Positions 9,111 to 18,835 are shown, counted from the stretch's first letter. The stretch: DNA of 64,000 nt from Gemmatimonadaceae bacterium (GCA_020852815.1 JADZAN010000003.1:1-64000), one strand, 5' to 3'. Translations and numbers: made by a program. The notes: generated from the sequence alone by a model not told the origin.

Positions 9111-10049
9111 TCAGTCGCGCGAAAGCGACATCGCCACGCGCGCCACCTTGTAGATCGTCAGCGGATCGGGCGAGGTGTAGCTGACGGTACGCCCGCTGCG
9201 CCGGATTCCCGGCACCAGCGCCACCTGGTCGGCGTGCGACAGCTCGTCCAGCTCGATCTCCAGCGTGATGGGCGAGGCGAGCCTCACGGGCTGCCGCGCA
9301 ATGCGCTTCATCAACGCGGCGCGCACGCCGTCGCGGATGCGGTCACGCGCGTCGAGCGGGTTCATCGTCCGCGCGGCGAAGTATCCGATCCCTTCCTTCA
9401 CCGCCAGTCCGTCCACGCCCGGGATGAAGTCCTGCGCCATCTCCACCGCCGCCTTGTCGCCGGAGATGAAGACCACCGGAACGCCCCAGTAGCCGGCAAT
9501 CATCGCGTTGAGACCGTACTCGCCAATCTCCTTGCCGTTCAGCCGCACGACCTTGAGCGCCCCGGAGAAGGTGTGCCCATGCACCGCGTTGGCGGTCGAC
9601 CCGGGCGCGTGATAGCCGATGTACACGGCGGCGTCGAAGGTCGAGTCGAGCCCCTGCGTCATGCCTAACGGCTTGGGCTGGCCGGTGATCATCGTCGCGC
9701 GCCGGTCGATCTCATCGGGGCGCAGGTTGGTCTGCGGCCCGTGCGAGTCGTTCACCAGCACCTCGGTCGCCCCCCCCGCAAACGCCCCCTCGATGGCCGC
9801 ATTCGTCTCGGCGATCATCTGCCGGCGCGCCCACTCGTAGTTCTGCCCCGACGGCGACGTCTGCGTGCTGGCCACCACGCCGGTGATCCCCTCCAGGTCG
9901 ACCGAGATGTAGACCTTCTTCTTCGGCGCCTGCTGCCCGTGGAGGGTGGCCGGTGCGGCGATGGCGAGGAGGAGCAGGGCGAGCGCCACGCGTCGAACGG
10001 CGCTCGACCGAGGGTGCGAGGGACGGGCGGGGCGGGGAGGGCGGGGCAT
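9111..10049 (-). CDS. Secreted M55-family D-aminopeptidase (DppA-like)
   Basis: Zinc peptidase of 312 residues. The chosen ATG at 10049 starts a basic n-region and a hydrophobic signal peptide ending near ATLHGQQ; a longer frame to 10340 would place 97 Pro/Gly-rich residues before it and was rejected. Metal and active-site residues known from Bacillus subtilis DppA (D8, E10, H60, H104, E133) have clear counterparts with near-identical spacing: D51 and E53 in SVDLEGITGV, H103 in VNDSHGP, H147 in YIGYHAPGST and E177 in EIGEYGLNAM. DppA-type enzymes release D-amino acids from D-Ala-containing peptides such as peptidoglycan fragments. Here the protein is predicted to act outside the cytoplasm, unlike DppA itself. 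Confidence 0.87.
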   Translation of the reverse strand: MPRPPRPARPSHPRSSAVRRVALALLLLAIAAPATLHGQQAPKKKVYISVDLEGITGVVASTQTSPSGQNYEWARRQMIAETNAAIEGAFAGGATEVLVNDSHGPQTNLRPDEIDRRATMITGQPKPLGMTQGLDSTFDAAVYIGYHAPGSTANAVHGHTFSGALKVVRLNGKEIGEYGLNAMIAGYWGVPVVFISGDKAAVEMAQDFIPGVDGLAVKEGIGYFAARTMNPLDARDRIRDGVRAALMKRIARQPVRLASPITLEIELDELSHADQVALVPGIRRSGRTVSYTSPDPLTIYKVARVAMSLSRD

Positions 10050-10282
10050 TGGCGTCGGGGCGGTGGGGGGAAGGCGGAGCGCTCTCGCGGTGCGTGGCAG
10101 GTCCGCCAGTGATACGCCCCCGGGCGGCGACACGCTAGGGCTCTGGGCGCCCCCCGAATCGCCCCCCGCCCCCCATCCGCGGACGAGAATGAGACGCGAT
10201 CCGCCGAGACTAAGAGACATCTCACCGAATCGCCGTGGCGCGCCAGAGGACGGCCCGGCGTGAGTGACTCCCAACAATCGGC

Positions 10283-12145
10283 ATGCGTCCTCACTTCGTG
10301 GCGGCGTCTCTTCTCCCCACCGATCCCCCGTTCTCGTCACCGGCGAGCACCGCCGAGCGCACGCTGCTCAGCGGGACCTTGGCCGCATCCATGGAACGGG
10401 TGGCGCGGCTGGCGGTGACGGTGCTGGGCGTTCCCGCTGCCACGCTCGCCCTGCTGGGGGCCGACCGCCGGACCTTTCGCGCCGGCGGATTCGCCCGCCC
10501 CTGGGTCTCGCACGACTCGGGGGTCCTGGTGCGCACCGGGCTCGTCACGCGCGCGCTCGACAACGGCGGCGTCCTCTCGCTCGACGATGCCAGCGCCCCG
10601 GGCGCCGACAAGTCGATGCGCCTGGCGGCGAGCGAGATGCAGATCCGGAGCCTCGCGCTGGCAGCGCTCACGCGCCCCGACGGGACGGTGCTGGGCACGC
10701 TGGTGGCGATGAGCGACGAGGCGCGCACCTGGTGCCAGGAGCAGCTACGCCTCCTGTCCGAGCTGGCGGAGACGGCGTCGACGGAGTTGCAGCTGCGGCA
10801 TGCGCTGGCCGAGCGCGACATGCGCGAGCAGCAACTGCGCCACGACTCGCTGCACGACGGGCTCACCGGGCTGCCCAACCGGGCGCTGTTCATGAAGCGC
10901 CTGACGGACGCCTCGCTGCGCGCGCGGCGCACCGGCGATGGGCTTTTCGCCGTCCTCTTCCTCGACCTCGACGACTTCAAGCTGGTGAACGACAGCATGG
11001 GTCACCAGGTGGGCGACGAGGTGCTGGTGACGGTGGCGCGCCGCCTGGAGGAGTGCGTGCGCGGCGGCGACATCGTGGCGCGCCTGGGGGGCGACGAGTT
11101 CGCCATCCTCCTCGAGCGCGTGACCGATGCACGCGACACCGCGCTGGTGGCCGATCGCGTACAGCAGGCGCTCAAGGCGCCGATGAACATCGGCGGCTAC
11201 GAATGGATCACCTCGGCGAGCATCGGCATCGTTCTGTCGAGTTCGGCCAGCGAGCGCCCGGAGTACCTCCTGCGCAGCGCCGACATGGCGATGTACCGGG
11301 CCAAGCACCAGGGGCGCGCCCGCTTCGAGTTGTTTGACCGCGCGATGCACGCCGAGGCGCTGTCGCGGTTGCAGCTGGAGACCGACCTGCGGCGCGCCGT
11401 CGAGCGACAGGAGTTCCTGCTGCACTACCAGCCCATCGTCTCGCTGGCGGACGGGCGGGTGCATGGGGTGGAGGCGCTGGTGCGCTGGAAGCACGCCGAG
11501 CGCGGGCTCATCCCGCCGGCCGAGTTCATCCCCGTGGCGGAAGAGACGGGGGCGATCGTCCCGCTGGGGCGGTGGGCACTGCGCGAAGCCTGCGCCGCCG
11601 TCACGGCGCTGCAGTCGCGCATTCCCACCGCCGAGGGGTTGCGCCTGTCGGTGAACCTCTCGGTGCGCGAGTTCGCGCAGCTCGACCTGGTGCGCGCGGT
11701 CTCGGCGATCCTCGAAGAGACCGGGCTGGCGCCGCGGCAGTTGCAGCTGGAAATCACGGAGAGCGCGATCATTGGCCAGCAACACCCCGCGCTGCAGACC
11801 ATCGCCGAGCTGCGCGGACTGGGGGTGCGCATCCACCTCGACGACTTCGGGACGGGCTACTCGTCGTTGAGCTACCTGCACCGCCTCCCGCTCGACGCCA
11901 TCAAGATCGATCGTGCCTTCACGACCTCGATGGAGCAGGAGGACCGCCCGCGGCACGTGGTGCAGGCGATCCTCTCGCTGGTGGGGGCGATCGGCCTCGA
12001 GGTCATCGCCGAGGGGGTCGCCACGGCCGACCAGTTGGCCATGCTGCGCCGCATGGGGTGCCCCTACGGCCAGGGCTACTTCTTCTCGCGCCCCATGCCC
12101 CTGGCGGAGATGGAAGAACTCCTGCAGCGCGATCCGCGCTGGTAG
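10283..12145 (+). CDS. GAF-GGDEF-EAL c-di-GMP synthase/phosphodiesterase
   Basis: Cytoplasmic c-di-GMP protein of 620 residues without membrane helices. Residues 25-175 look like a GAF domain. The GGDEF at 269-273 is intact, with an RGGD inhibitory site five residues ahead. The EAL domain is also complete: EAL at 397-399, VNLSVREF, EITESAI, DDFGTGYSSLSYL, IKIDRAF, IAEGVATADQ and GQGYFFSRP. It is divergent from the D-aminopeptidase gene across a 233-base gap that must hold both promoters. Three bases separate its stop from the convergent efflux pump gene. It closely parallels the protein at 1982-4426 in its catalytic half but has a soluble sensor, suggesting different input signals. Confidence 0.9.
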   Translation: MRPHFVAASLLPTDPPFSSPASTAERTLLSGTLAASMERVARLAVTVLGVPAATLALLGADRRTFRAGGFARPWVSHDSGVLVRTGLVTRALDNGGVLSLDDASAPGADKSMRLAASEMQIRSLALAALTRPDGTVLGTLVAMSDEARTWCQEQLRLLSELAETASTELQLRHALAERDMREQQLRHDSLHDGLTGLPNRALFMKRLTDASLRARRTGDGLFAVLFLDLDDFKLVNDSMGHQVGDEVLVTVARRLEECVRGGDIVARLGGDEFAILLERVTDARDTALVADRVQQALKAPMNIGGYEWITSASIGIVLSSSASERPEYLLRSADMAMYRAKHQGRARFELFDRAMHAEALSRLQLETDLRRAVERQEFLLHYQPIVSLADGRVHGVEALVRWKHAERGLIPPAEFIPVAEETGAIVPLGRWALREACAAVTALQSRIPTAEGLRLSVNLSVREFAQLDLVRAVSAILEETGLAPRQLQLEITESAIIGQQHPALQTIAELRGLGVRIHLDDFGTGYSSLSYLHRLPLDAIKIDRAFTTSMEQEDRPRHVVQAILSLVGAIGLEVIAEGVATADQLAMLRRMGCPYGQGYFFSRPMPLAEMEELLQRDPRW

Positions 12146-12148
12146 CGC

Positions 12149-15100
12149 CTAGGTCATCGCACCTCCCGCCTCGCCCGTCGACACCCCGGGGGGCAGCACC
12201 GCCGGCACCGCGCGATGCTCGGCCGTGTCGGCGTCCATCGCCGAGCCTAACGCGGGCGGCAGGAGCATGTACATCACCGGCGTCACCAGGCGCGACAGCA
12301 GCGTCGAGCTGATCAACCCGCCAATGATGACCAGCGCCAGCGGCGAGTAGAGCGACGAGCCCTGCGCCGCCAGCGGGAGCAACCCGCCGATGGCCGTCAA
12401 CGTGGTGAGGACGATGGGGAGGAACCGGATCTTTCCCGCGGTCTCGATCGCCTGGTACAACGCCATCCCCTCCTCGCGCAGCTGGTTGGTGAAGTCCACG
12501 AGCAGGATCGAGTTCTTGATCTCGATCCCGATGAGCGCCACGAAGCCGATGACGGCGGTGAAGGAAAGCGTGTAGCCGCTGAGCAGGAGCGCGCCGATGC
12601 CGCCGATGATGCCTAACGGGATGACCGACGCAACGATCACCATCCCCTTGAAGGTGCGGAACTCGAGGATGAGGATGGCGAGGATGCCGAACGTGGCGAG
12701 GATGATCGCCGTGCCCAATCCGCCAAAGCTCTCCTGCCGCGACTCCAGCTCGCCGGCGGGGACCAGGCGATAGCCGCTGGGGAGGTCGAGGTCGGGGATG
12801 CGCGCCAGGACGGCCTTGGTAACGCGGTCGGTGTTGAAGCCGGTCTCGGTGTACGCGGTCACGGTCACGGCGCGCTCGGCGTCCTGGTGCACGATGCGCG
12901 GGGGCGACGATTCGAAGCGGACCGTTGCCACCTGGGAGAGCGGGACCTGCGCCCCTGAGAGCGAGGCGACGTGCACCTGGTCGAGCGCCGAGAGCACCTG
13001 GTGCTCGCCGCGCGGGAGGCGCACGGTGATGTCGTACTCCTCGCCGTCGTGGTCGCGGAACGAGCCGGCGCGCAGCCCGGCAATGCCGAGGCGCACCGTG
13101 CGGTCGATCTCCACGGTGGGAATCGCGAGCAGCCCCGCCTTGGCGCGATCGATGTCGAGCTTGAGGTCGGTGCGGTTCACGCGGAGCGGGTTCACCACGT
13201 CGCGCGTCCCCGCGGTGGTCGCCATCACCTTCTCCAGCCGCTCGGCGAGGGTGCGCAGCGTGTCCAGGTTCTCGCCCGTCAGCCGCAAGGCTATGGGTGC
13301 CTCGATGGGCGGCCCGTTCTCGAACTCCTTGACGAGGATGCGCGCGTTGGGGATCTGGTCGAAGCGGCGGCGCAGCGAGTCGAGCATCACGGGGGTGTGG
13401 CGCCCGTCGTAGGCATCGAGGAGGACGAAGAGCGCGCCCACGTTGGGGCGCTCGCCCCCCGGCAGGACGTTGTAGTACACCTGCGGGTTGCCGCGCCCCA
13501 CGTTGGCAAAGACCGAGCGCACGTCACGCCGCTGCAGGAGCTCCTTCTCGATTTGCTGCACGACACCGTTTGTCGCGCCGAGCGACCAGCCGTCCGGCGT
13601 CTCCACCGTGATCATGAACTGCGGCGTCCCGGCGGCCGGGAAGAGCGAGAAGCCGACCACCGGGATGGCGGCGAGCGACGCGACGAAGAGCAGCGCCGCC
13701 ACGGCCAGCGTGGTGCGCGGCTTGCCAAGCGCCCGGTGCAGCAGGCGCGAGTACGTGGCGTCTATCACGCGGTTGAGCCCGCGCAGGAAGATGTTGCCGT
13801 GCGCGTCGCGCTCCTCCTTGAGCACCACCGACGAGAGGAACGGGATGATGGTGAGCGAGACGAGGAGCGAGGCGAGGATGGTGAAGGTGACGGCGAGCGG
13901 GAGCCCGCGGATGAACTGCCCCACCGCGCCGGGGAGCATGAGGAGCGGGAGGAAGGCGAACATGAGCGTCGCCGTCGTCCCCAGCACCGCCACCGTGATC
14001 TGCTGCGTGGCGAGGATCGCCGCGCGCGTACGCGTGTGCCCCTCGCGCAGGAAGCGGGCGATGTTCTCCACCACCACGATCGAGTCGTCGACCAGGAGCC
14101 CCAGTGCGATCACGAAGCCGACGATGCTCAGCTGGTTGATGGTGTAGCCGGCTGCCTTGAGGAGCGAGATGCCGATGGCGAGCGAGAGCGGGATCGAGAT
14201 CATCGTCACCCCCGCGGCGCGGAGCCCGAGCGGCAGGAGCGTCACGAGGACGAGGAGGATCGCCAGCAGGAAGTCGCCCCCCAGCTTCTGCAGGCGCGCC
14301 TGCACGTTGCGCGACTGGTCAAAGCCGCGCGCCACCGTCATGGTGGGGGGGAGGTCGCGCTCGAACCGGTCCAGCACCTCGTAGATCTCGTCGCGCACCT
14401 GCGAGATGTTGCGAGCGTTCTTCATGTTCGCGGTGATGAACGCGGCGCGCTCACCGTTGTATCGCCCCAGGTGCTTGGCCTCGGCGTAGCGCCACTGCAC
14501 GTCGGCCACGTCCTGCAGCCGCACCGTTGCGCCTGCCGCACCGGCCACCACCGTCTCCCGCACCTCCTCGAGCGTCTGGTAGCTCCCGCTCGTCTTCACG
14601 TTGAACTTGCGCTGCCCGGCATCGACGCTCCCGCCGGGAATGTTCGCGTCCTCGCTCTGGATGGCCTGCAGCACCTGCGACACCGGGATGCGCAGCTGCG
14701 CCATGCGCCCGAGGTCGAGCGAGACCGTGACCTCGCGCGCCGGGATGGCCCAGGTTTGCACCTGTCGGACGCCGTCGATGCGGGACAGGCGGTCCTTGAG
14801 GCGGCGTGCCTCGCGCTCCATCTCGGCAAACGGGGCGGTGGGCGACACCAGCGCCAGCTGCACGATGTTGACGCGCCCGGCGTCGAACTGTCGCGTCTCC
14901 AGGCGCAACAGGTCGTCCGGCAGGTCGGGGCGCAGCGCGTTGAGCTCGCGCAGCACCTCCTCGTACTTCGCGTCGGCATCCACCTCGGCGTCGAACTCCA
15001 CCTCCACCGTCGCCAGCCCGTCCTCGATCGTCGTGCGGATCGCCTTGAGCCGGTCGAGCTCCTTGATGCGCTTCTCGATCGGGTCGGCCACCAGTTGCTC

Positions 15101-15277
15101 GAGGTCGACCGGGCTCGCCCCCGGGTAGACGGCGGCGATCACGTACGTCGGCATCGGGAAGGTCGGGTCCTCGGCGCGCGGGATGGTGCGCAGCGAGAAG
15201 ATGCCTAACGCGATGAGCGCGACCAGGACCACCACCATGAAGGGGCGGTTCCGGACGGAGAAGCGGGCGACGTTCAT
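12149..15277 (-). CDS. RND-family efflux pump permease (AcrB/MexF-like superfamily)
   Basis: Inner-membrane proton-driven pump of 1042 residues, the normal length for the hydrophobe/amphiphile efflux group. It starts MNVARFSVRNRPFMVVVLVA, the usual first helix, and continues with IPRAEDPTFPMPTYVIAAVYPGAS-type periplasmic entry sequence (written here only as landmark). The proton-relay aspartate pair appears in GLLVDDSIVVVENIARFL, and a second membrane half begins near residue 850 with FGILAILILEFRTF. It is the last gene of an operon: its ATG overlaps the adaptor gene's stop by 4 bases (ATGA), implying translational coupling. The divergent TetR gene and shared operator suggest induction by a pump substrate, perhaps an organic toxin or metabolite. 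Substrate not predictable. Confidence 0.93.
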   Translation of the reverse strand: MNVARFSVRNRPFMVVVLVALIALGIFSLRTIPRAEDPTFPMPTYVIAAVYPGASPVDLEQLVADPIEKRIKELDRLKAIRTTIEDGLATVEVEFDAEVDADAKYEEVLRELNALRPDLPDDLLRLETRQFDAGRVNIVQLALVSPTAPFAEMEREARRLKDRLSRIDGVRQVQTWAIPAREVTVSLDLGRMAQLRIPVSQVLQAIQSEDANIPGGSVDAGQRKFNVKTSGSYQTLEEVRETVVAGAAGATVRLQDVADVQWRYAEAKHLGRYNGERAAFITANMKNARNISQVRDEIYEVLDRFERDLPPTMTVARGFDQSRNVQARLQKLGGDFLLAILLVLVTLLPLGLRAAGVTMISIPLSLAIGISLLKAAGYTINQLSIVGFVIALGLLVDDSIVVVENIARFLREGHTRTRAAILATQQITVAVLGTTATLMFAFLPLLMLPGAVGQFIRGLPLAVTFTILASLLVSLTIIPFLSSVVLKEERDAHGNIFLRGLNRVIDATYSRLLHRALGKPRTTLAVAALLFVASLAAIPVVGFSLFPAAGTPQFMITVETPDGWSLGATNGVVQQIEKELLQRRDVRSVFANVGRGNPQVYYNVLPGGERPNVGALFVLLDAYDGRHTPVMLDSLRRRFDQIPNARILVKEFENGPPIEAPIALRLTGENLDTLRTLAERLEKVMATTAGTRDVVNPLRVNRTDLKLDIDRAKAGLLAIPTVEIDRTVRLGIAGLRAGSFRDHDGEEYDITVRLPRGEHQVLSALDQVHVASLSGAQVPLSQVATVRFESSPPRIVHQDAERAVTVTAYTETGFNTDRVTKAVLARIPDLDLPSGYRLVPAGELESRQESFGGLGTAIILATFGILAILILEFRTFKGMVIVASVIPLGIIGGIGALLLSGYTLSFTAVIGFVALIGIEIKNSILLVDFTNQLREEGMALYQAIETAGKIRFLPIVLTTLTAIGGLLPLAAQGSSLYSPLALVIIGGLISSTLLSRLVTPVMYMLLPPALGSAMDADTAEHRAVPAVLPPGVSTGEAGGAMT

Positions 15278-16527
15278 TGCCTGTCACCGCTCCACCCGTT
15301 GCGCACCGCGATGCGCGTCTCGTCGTCCAGATAGGCCGCACCGCGCACTACCACCCACTCCCCGGCCTCCACGCCCGACGAGAGCGCCACGCGATCGCCC
15401 ACGATGCGGGCGATGTGCACCGCGCGTCGCGTCCCGCGGTCGCTCCCGCGCGCGACGACAAAGACCGCCGCCGAGTCGCCGTCGGCCTCGACCAGTGCCT
15501 CGAGCGGGAGCGTTGGAAGCGATCCTTCGCCGCGCGTCCGGATCTCGACGCGCCCGATGAGCCCCGACGCCAGCGGCTCGGCGCGCGACTCCAGTGCCAG
15601 CTCCACCGCGTACGTCCCGGTCAAACTCGACGCAGCGGAGGCGCGCTGCGTGACGCGCCCGCGATACCGCTCGCCGGGGAGTGCGTCGAAGGTCACGACG
15701 GCCGAGTCGCCCAGGTGCACGCGCACGGCATCGCGATCGGGGAGGCCGGCGCGCAGCACCACGCCCCGCTGCGCCGTGCGTACGATGAGCACCGCCGTCC
15801 CGGCCCCCACCACCTGGTTGGGCTCGGCCAGCCGTCGCAGCACCACGCCGTTGGACGGGGCGCGCACCACGCTGTGATCCAGGGCAAAGCGCGCCGCCTT
15901 GAGGTTCTGCTCGGCGACGGCCAGCGCGGTCGTCGCATCTTGCAGCTGCTCGGTCGTGGCGATCGAGTCGCGATGGAGCGCTCGCACCCGCGCCAGGTCG
16001 CGCTCTGCCTTGCCGCGCCCCTGCTCGGCCTTGGCGACCTCCGCCGACACCGGGACAGGCGACAGCTCGGCCAGGAGCTCGCCGGCGCGCACCGCCCTCC
16101 CTTCCTCCACCAGGATGCGGGCGATGATGCCACCGGTGCTGAACGAGAGCGGGACCTCCTCCTTTCCGCCGAGCGTTCCCGTGGCGATGACCGGCGGCGC
16201 CAGCGACTGGCGTTGCACCTGCTCGACGTCGACCGGGATGGCACGCGGCGACGTGTCGGAGGTGGCGGCGTTTCCGCGCCCGCAGGCTGCCGCCAGCAGC
16301 AAGAGCAGCGGCCACGCCGGGGCCCGTGACGCGCGCCGGCGGCTGGGAGTGGCGCGCGCGGGGCGCGCTTGGGCGGGGGCGCTGGACCTTGGGTCGCGAG
16401 GGGCGAGCATGTGAGGGCCGGCGGAAGGGTGCATGGTGTGCCGAGATTGGTTCTGCGTCATGCGCGGTGGTTCCTGCGTGCGCGCCTGCGGGTGTGCGTT
16501 GGCGCGTGTCCACTGCGCCGGCTTCAC
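15274..16527 (-). CDS. RND efflux periplasmic adaptor (membrane fusion protein), lipoprotein
   Basis: Adaptor that links the pump to the TolC-type channel. The lipoyl/HlyD-like halves are visible: VPLSFSTGGIIARILVEEGR, then a coiled-coil hairpin rich in Ala, Glu and Arg, then DHSVVRAPSNGVV. A lipobox LAAAC follows a hydrophobic stretch (PAWPLLLLLAAAC), so the mature protein should be anchored to the membrane by Cys. The start is uncertain. The ATG at 16527 overlaps the preceding gene's stop (ATGA) and is therefore kept, but it leaves about 70 polar residues before the signal sequence. Internal ATGs in that stretch are alternatives. Middle gene of the three-gene efflux operon. Confidence 0.88.
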   Translation of the reverse strand: MKPAQWTRANAHPQARTQEPPRMTQNQSRHTMHPSAGPHMLAPRDPRSSAPAQARPARATPSRRRASRAPAWPLLLLLAAACGRGNAATSDTSPRAIPVDVEQVQRQSLAPPVIATGTLGGKEEVPLSFSTGGIIARILVEEGRAVRAGELLAELSPVPVSAEVAKAEQGRGKAERDLARVRALHRDSIATTEQLQDATTALAVAEQNLKAARFALDHSVVRAPSNGVVLRRLAEPNQVVGAGTAVLIVRTAQRGVVLRAGLPDRDAVRVHLGDSAVVTFDALPGERYRGRVTQRASAASSLTGTYAVELALESRAEPLASGLIGRVEIRTRGEGSLPTLPLEALVEADGDSAAVFVVARGSDRGTRRAVHIARIVGDRVALSSGVEAGEWVVVRGAAYLDDETRIAVRNGWSGDRQ

Positions 16528-17990
16528 GGTCGCCCCGCCGCATTGGTGGCCGCCGCGAGGTCGTAGCTCGCGGCGGCACGTTCCAGCGCCACGCGGCGCA
16601 GGTAGTAGTCGTACCGGGTGATGACGAGGTTGAGCGCCGCGGTGGTGAACGTGGTGCGCGCATCGAGGAACTCGAGTTGCGACGCGGCCCCTTCCTCCTG
16701 CTTGCGCCTGACGAGTTCGAAGGTCCGGCGCGCGCTCTGCAGACGGTCCTCGGCGGTGCGAACGCCGCTGCGCGCCACCGCCGCAGACTGCCAGGCCGTC
16801 GTCACGTCGAGCGCGATGAGCCGTTGCAGCTCCTCGCGCTGCACCGCGAGACGCCGGGCGTCGAGCGCCGCCTGCTCGATGCGCGCCGCGTCCTGCCCGC
16901 CGTTGAACAGGTTCCAGGTCACCACGAAGCTGAGGGCGCTGAAGTCACGCGACCGGTCGAAGCGATACTCCTTTCCCTGCACGCCGTAGTCGAGCGCCAC
17001 CGAGACGCTGGGAAGGAACGACCCCTGGGCCAGCCGCTCCTGCGCCGACACCGCGCGCCGCGCATGATCGACCTGTCGCAGCTCCTCGCGGCCAGTCGCG
17101 GCAGCGCGGCGCAAACCGTCGAGTGCCGGCAGCGAGTCGAAGCCAAGGTCGTGCTCGGCAATGAACGCCACCTCGTCGGACAGCGGGCGGTTGAGGAGGA
17201 GGTTGAGCGCCTCGCGCGACGCATCCGCCAGCTGCACCGACTCGTCGCGCCGCTGCTGCACCTCGCTCCGCTCGGCGCGCGCGCGCAGGATCATGTCGGG
17301 CGTGGCCTTCCCCGCCTGCACCAGGCGCTCGCTCACGCGCACCTGCTCGTCGAGGAGGAGGAGCGTGCTGTCGTACAGCGTCACCACCTGTCGCACCTTG
17401 GCGTACGTGAGGTAGCCCGACTTGATGTCGGCGGCCAGTTGCCGGGCCTGCACGTCGCGTTGCGCCACCTGGGCGTCGGCCAGTGCCGACTGCGCGCGAT
17501 GCGCCGCAAGGATCGCCGGCTGGAAGACCGCCTGCGACACCCGCACCGTCGTCTCCGTCCGCATGGGGAGCGACATATCGATGTTGGTGGGGAAGGCGGG
17601 GCGCTGCAGGAGCTGGTTCAGCGCATCGAACGCCGGGTTGATCAGCGTCCCCATGTTGATGGTGTTGCCGCTGTACCGCGAATAGCGCGAGTTGAACGTC
17701 GCCGAGGGGAGCCAGCGGCCGCGCGCCTCGCGCACGGCGGCCTCGGCGCGTTGCACCGCGATTACCTGCTGCCGTCGCCCCAGGTTCTGTCGCAGCCCGC
17801 TCTCCACCAGGGCGTCGAGCGGCGACTTACCGCTCTCACGATCGCTCGACGCGCCCTCCGCCCTGGACGCGGGCACACCGGGCGGGGGCTGACCGGGCAC
17901 ACTGGAGGCGCTGGCAGCGCTGGCGACGATGAAGGCGACGGCGGCCACGAGGGCGCGCCGGCGAGCGGGGGCGACTGGCGAGCACGACAT
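16524..17990 (-). CDS. TolC-family outer-membrane efflux channel
   Basis: Outer-membrane factor of 488 residues with an N-terminal signal sequence (hydrophobic ALVAAVAFIVASAASASS). Two TolC-type halves of long alternating helices follow, for example AEAAVREARGRWLPS and YLTYAKVRQVVTLYDSTLLL. The ATG at 17990 has the ribosome-binding sequence GAGGAG about ten bases upstream and follows a strong promoter and palindromic operator (18003-18070). As the first gene of the efflux operon it would be the most directly controlled by the divergent TetR protein. The order channel-adaptor-pump is less usual than adaptor-pump-channel but is seen in many operons. Confidence 0.9.
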   Translation of the reverse strand: MSCSPVAPARRRALVAAVAFIVASAASASSVPGQPPPGVPASRAEGASSDRESGKSPLDALVESGLRQNLGRRQQVIAVQRAEAAVREARGRWLPSATFNSRYSRYSGNTINMGTLINPAFDALNQLLQRPAFPTNIDMSLPMRTETTVRVSQAVFQPAILAAHRAQSALADAQVAQRDVQARQLAADIKSGYLTYAKVRQVVTLYDSTLLLLDEQVRVSERLVQAGKATPDMILRARAERSEVQQRRDESVQLADASREALNLLLNRPLSDEVAFIAEHDLGFDSLPALDGLRRAAATGREELRQVDHARRAVSAQERLAQGSFLPSVSVALDYGVQGKEYRFDRSRDFSALSFVVTWNLFNGGQDAARIEQAALDARRLAVQREELQRLIALDVTTAWQSAAVARSGVRTAEDRLQSARRTFELVRRKQEEGAASQLEFLDARTTFTTAALNLVITRYDYYLRRVALERAAASYDLAAATNAAGRP

Positions 17991-18002
17991 TTTGGAGCAA
18001 CT

Positions 18003-18070
18003 CCTCTACTTTGCCATCGAAAGTAGAGGAAGTGCTCTACTTGTCAATACTAGAGTTGAATCTCTAATTT
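18003..18070. promoter_or_regulatory. Divergent promoters and TetR operator cluster
   Basis: An AT-rich island separates the efflux operon from its regulator gene. It holds a perfect inverted repeat, CCTCTACTTT (18003-18012) and AAAGTAGAGG (18020-18029), with a 7-base spacer. A second weaker pair follows, CTCTA (18035-18039) and TAGAG (18051-18055), and there is a further half-site TCTCTA at 18061-18066. On the minus strand TTGACA (18047-18042) and TACTTT (18025-18020) with a 16-base spacer form a near-consensus promoter for the efflux operon, its -10 lying inside the palindrome. On the plus strand TTGTCA (18041-18046) and TAATTT (18065-18070), spacer 18, could serve the regulator. A TetR dimer bound here would block both. 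The sequence is seen; binding is inferred. Confidence 0.75.
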
Positions 18071-18175
18071 CGTCACAGCCCGACGCAGGAGACGGCGTCG
18101 AGCCGATTATGGGGGGTGCGCGCGTCGAGGGAGTGCCGGGCGCCGTGACCAGGATCCAGTTCCAACGGAGGACCG

Positions 18176-18835
18176 ATGTCGAAACCAGCGACCGAACCCA
18201 CCGACGAGGCGGCACCGGTACGGGCGCCGCAGCAGGACCGCGGCCACCGCCGGGTGGAGCAGATCCTCGACGCTGCCGAGTCGGTCTTTGCCGAGGTGGG
18301 GGTCGACGCTGCCACGACCAACGCGATCGCCGAGCGTGCCGGCGCGTCGATGGGGTCGCTCTATCATTTCTTCCGCGACAGGGACGCCATCGTGCTGGCG
18401 GTCGCGCGTCGCTTCGCGGAACGGATTCGCGATCGCAACGCGACCGCCATGTCGCCCGACGCGCTGCACGCCGAGCTCCCCGAGCTCTTTGACCGGATCA
18501 TCTCCACGCACGCCCGCTTCATCGAGGAGACGCCGGCCTTCGGGATCGTGGAGGCGGTGATGCACCGCAAGTTTGGGGAATGCACGGTCAAGTCGCAGCT
18601 GGACGAGGCGATCATCGACCAGGTGAAGCGTTTCCTCGAGTTGCGGCTGCCACGCATGGGGGCCGAGCAGCGGCTGGCGGCCACGCGCCTCTCGGTGATC
18701 GCCGTGGGCGAGGCGTGCGAGCGTGTGCAGGACCTCTCGCCCGCCGAGCGTGACAGCATGCTGCGGGAGTTGCGCGACATGCTGGTGCGCTACTTCGAGC
18801 CGCTCGACCGTGCGTACGGCACGCGCGGGGGGTAG
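18176..18835 (+). CDS. TetR/AcrR-family transcriptional repressor
   Basis: DNA-binding regulator of 219 residues. The N-terminal helix-turn-helix region is typical: ILDAAESVFAEVGVDAATTN followed by AIAERAGASMGSLYHFFRDR. The C-terminal ligand-binding half (from about residue 80) has no recognisable subfamily signature. The start has GGAGG seven bases upstream. Its gene is divergent from the RND efflux operon with operator-like palindromes between them, so it most likely represses the pump and itself and is released by a pump substrate. A 5' untranslated leader of about 100 bases is implied if the plus-strand promoter at 18041-18070 is used. Confidence 0.9.
   Translation: MSKPATEPTDEAAPVRAPQQDRGHRRVEQILDAAESVFAEVGVDAATTNAIAERAGASMGSLYHFFRDRDAIVLAVARRFAERIRDRNATAMSPDALHAELPELFDRIISTHARFIEETPAFGIVEAVMHRKFGECTVKSQLDEAIIDQVKRFLELRLPRMGAEQRLAATRLSVIAVGEACERVQDLSPAERDSMLRELRDMLVRYFEPLDRAYGTRGG

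Noticed and set aside
10050-10282. c-di-GMP riboswitch ahead of the GAF-GGDEF-EAL gene
   Set aside because: No GEMM-type conserved sequence or paired elements recognised in the spacer.
12971-15208. 745-residue plus-strand ORF opposite the RND pump
   Set aside because: Composition (His/Arg/Val/Glu-rich, no motifs) is typical of an antisense shadow of a high-GC gene.
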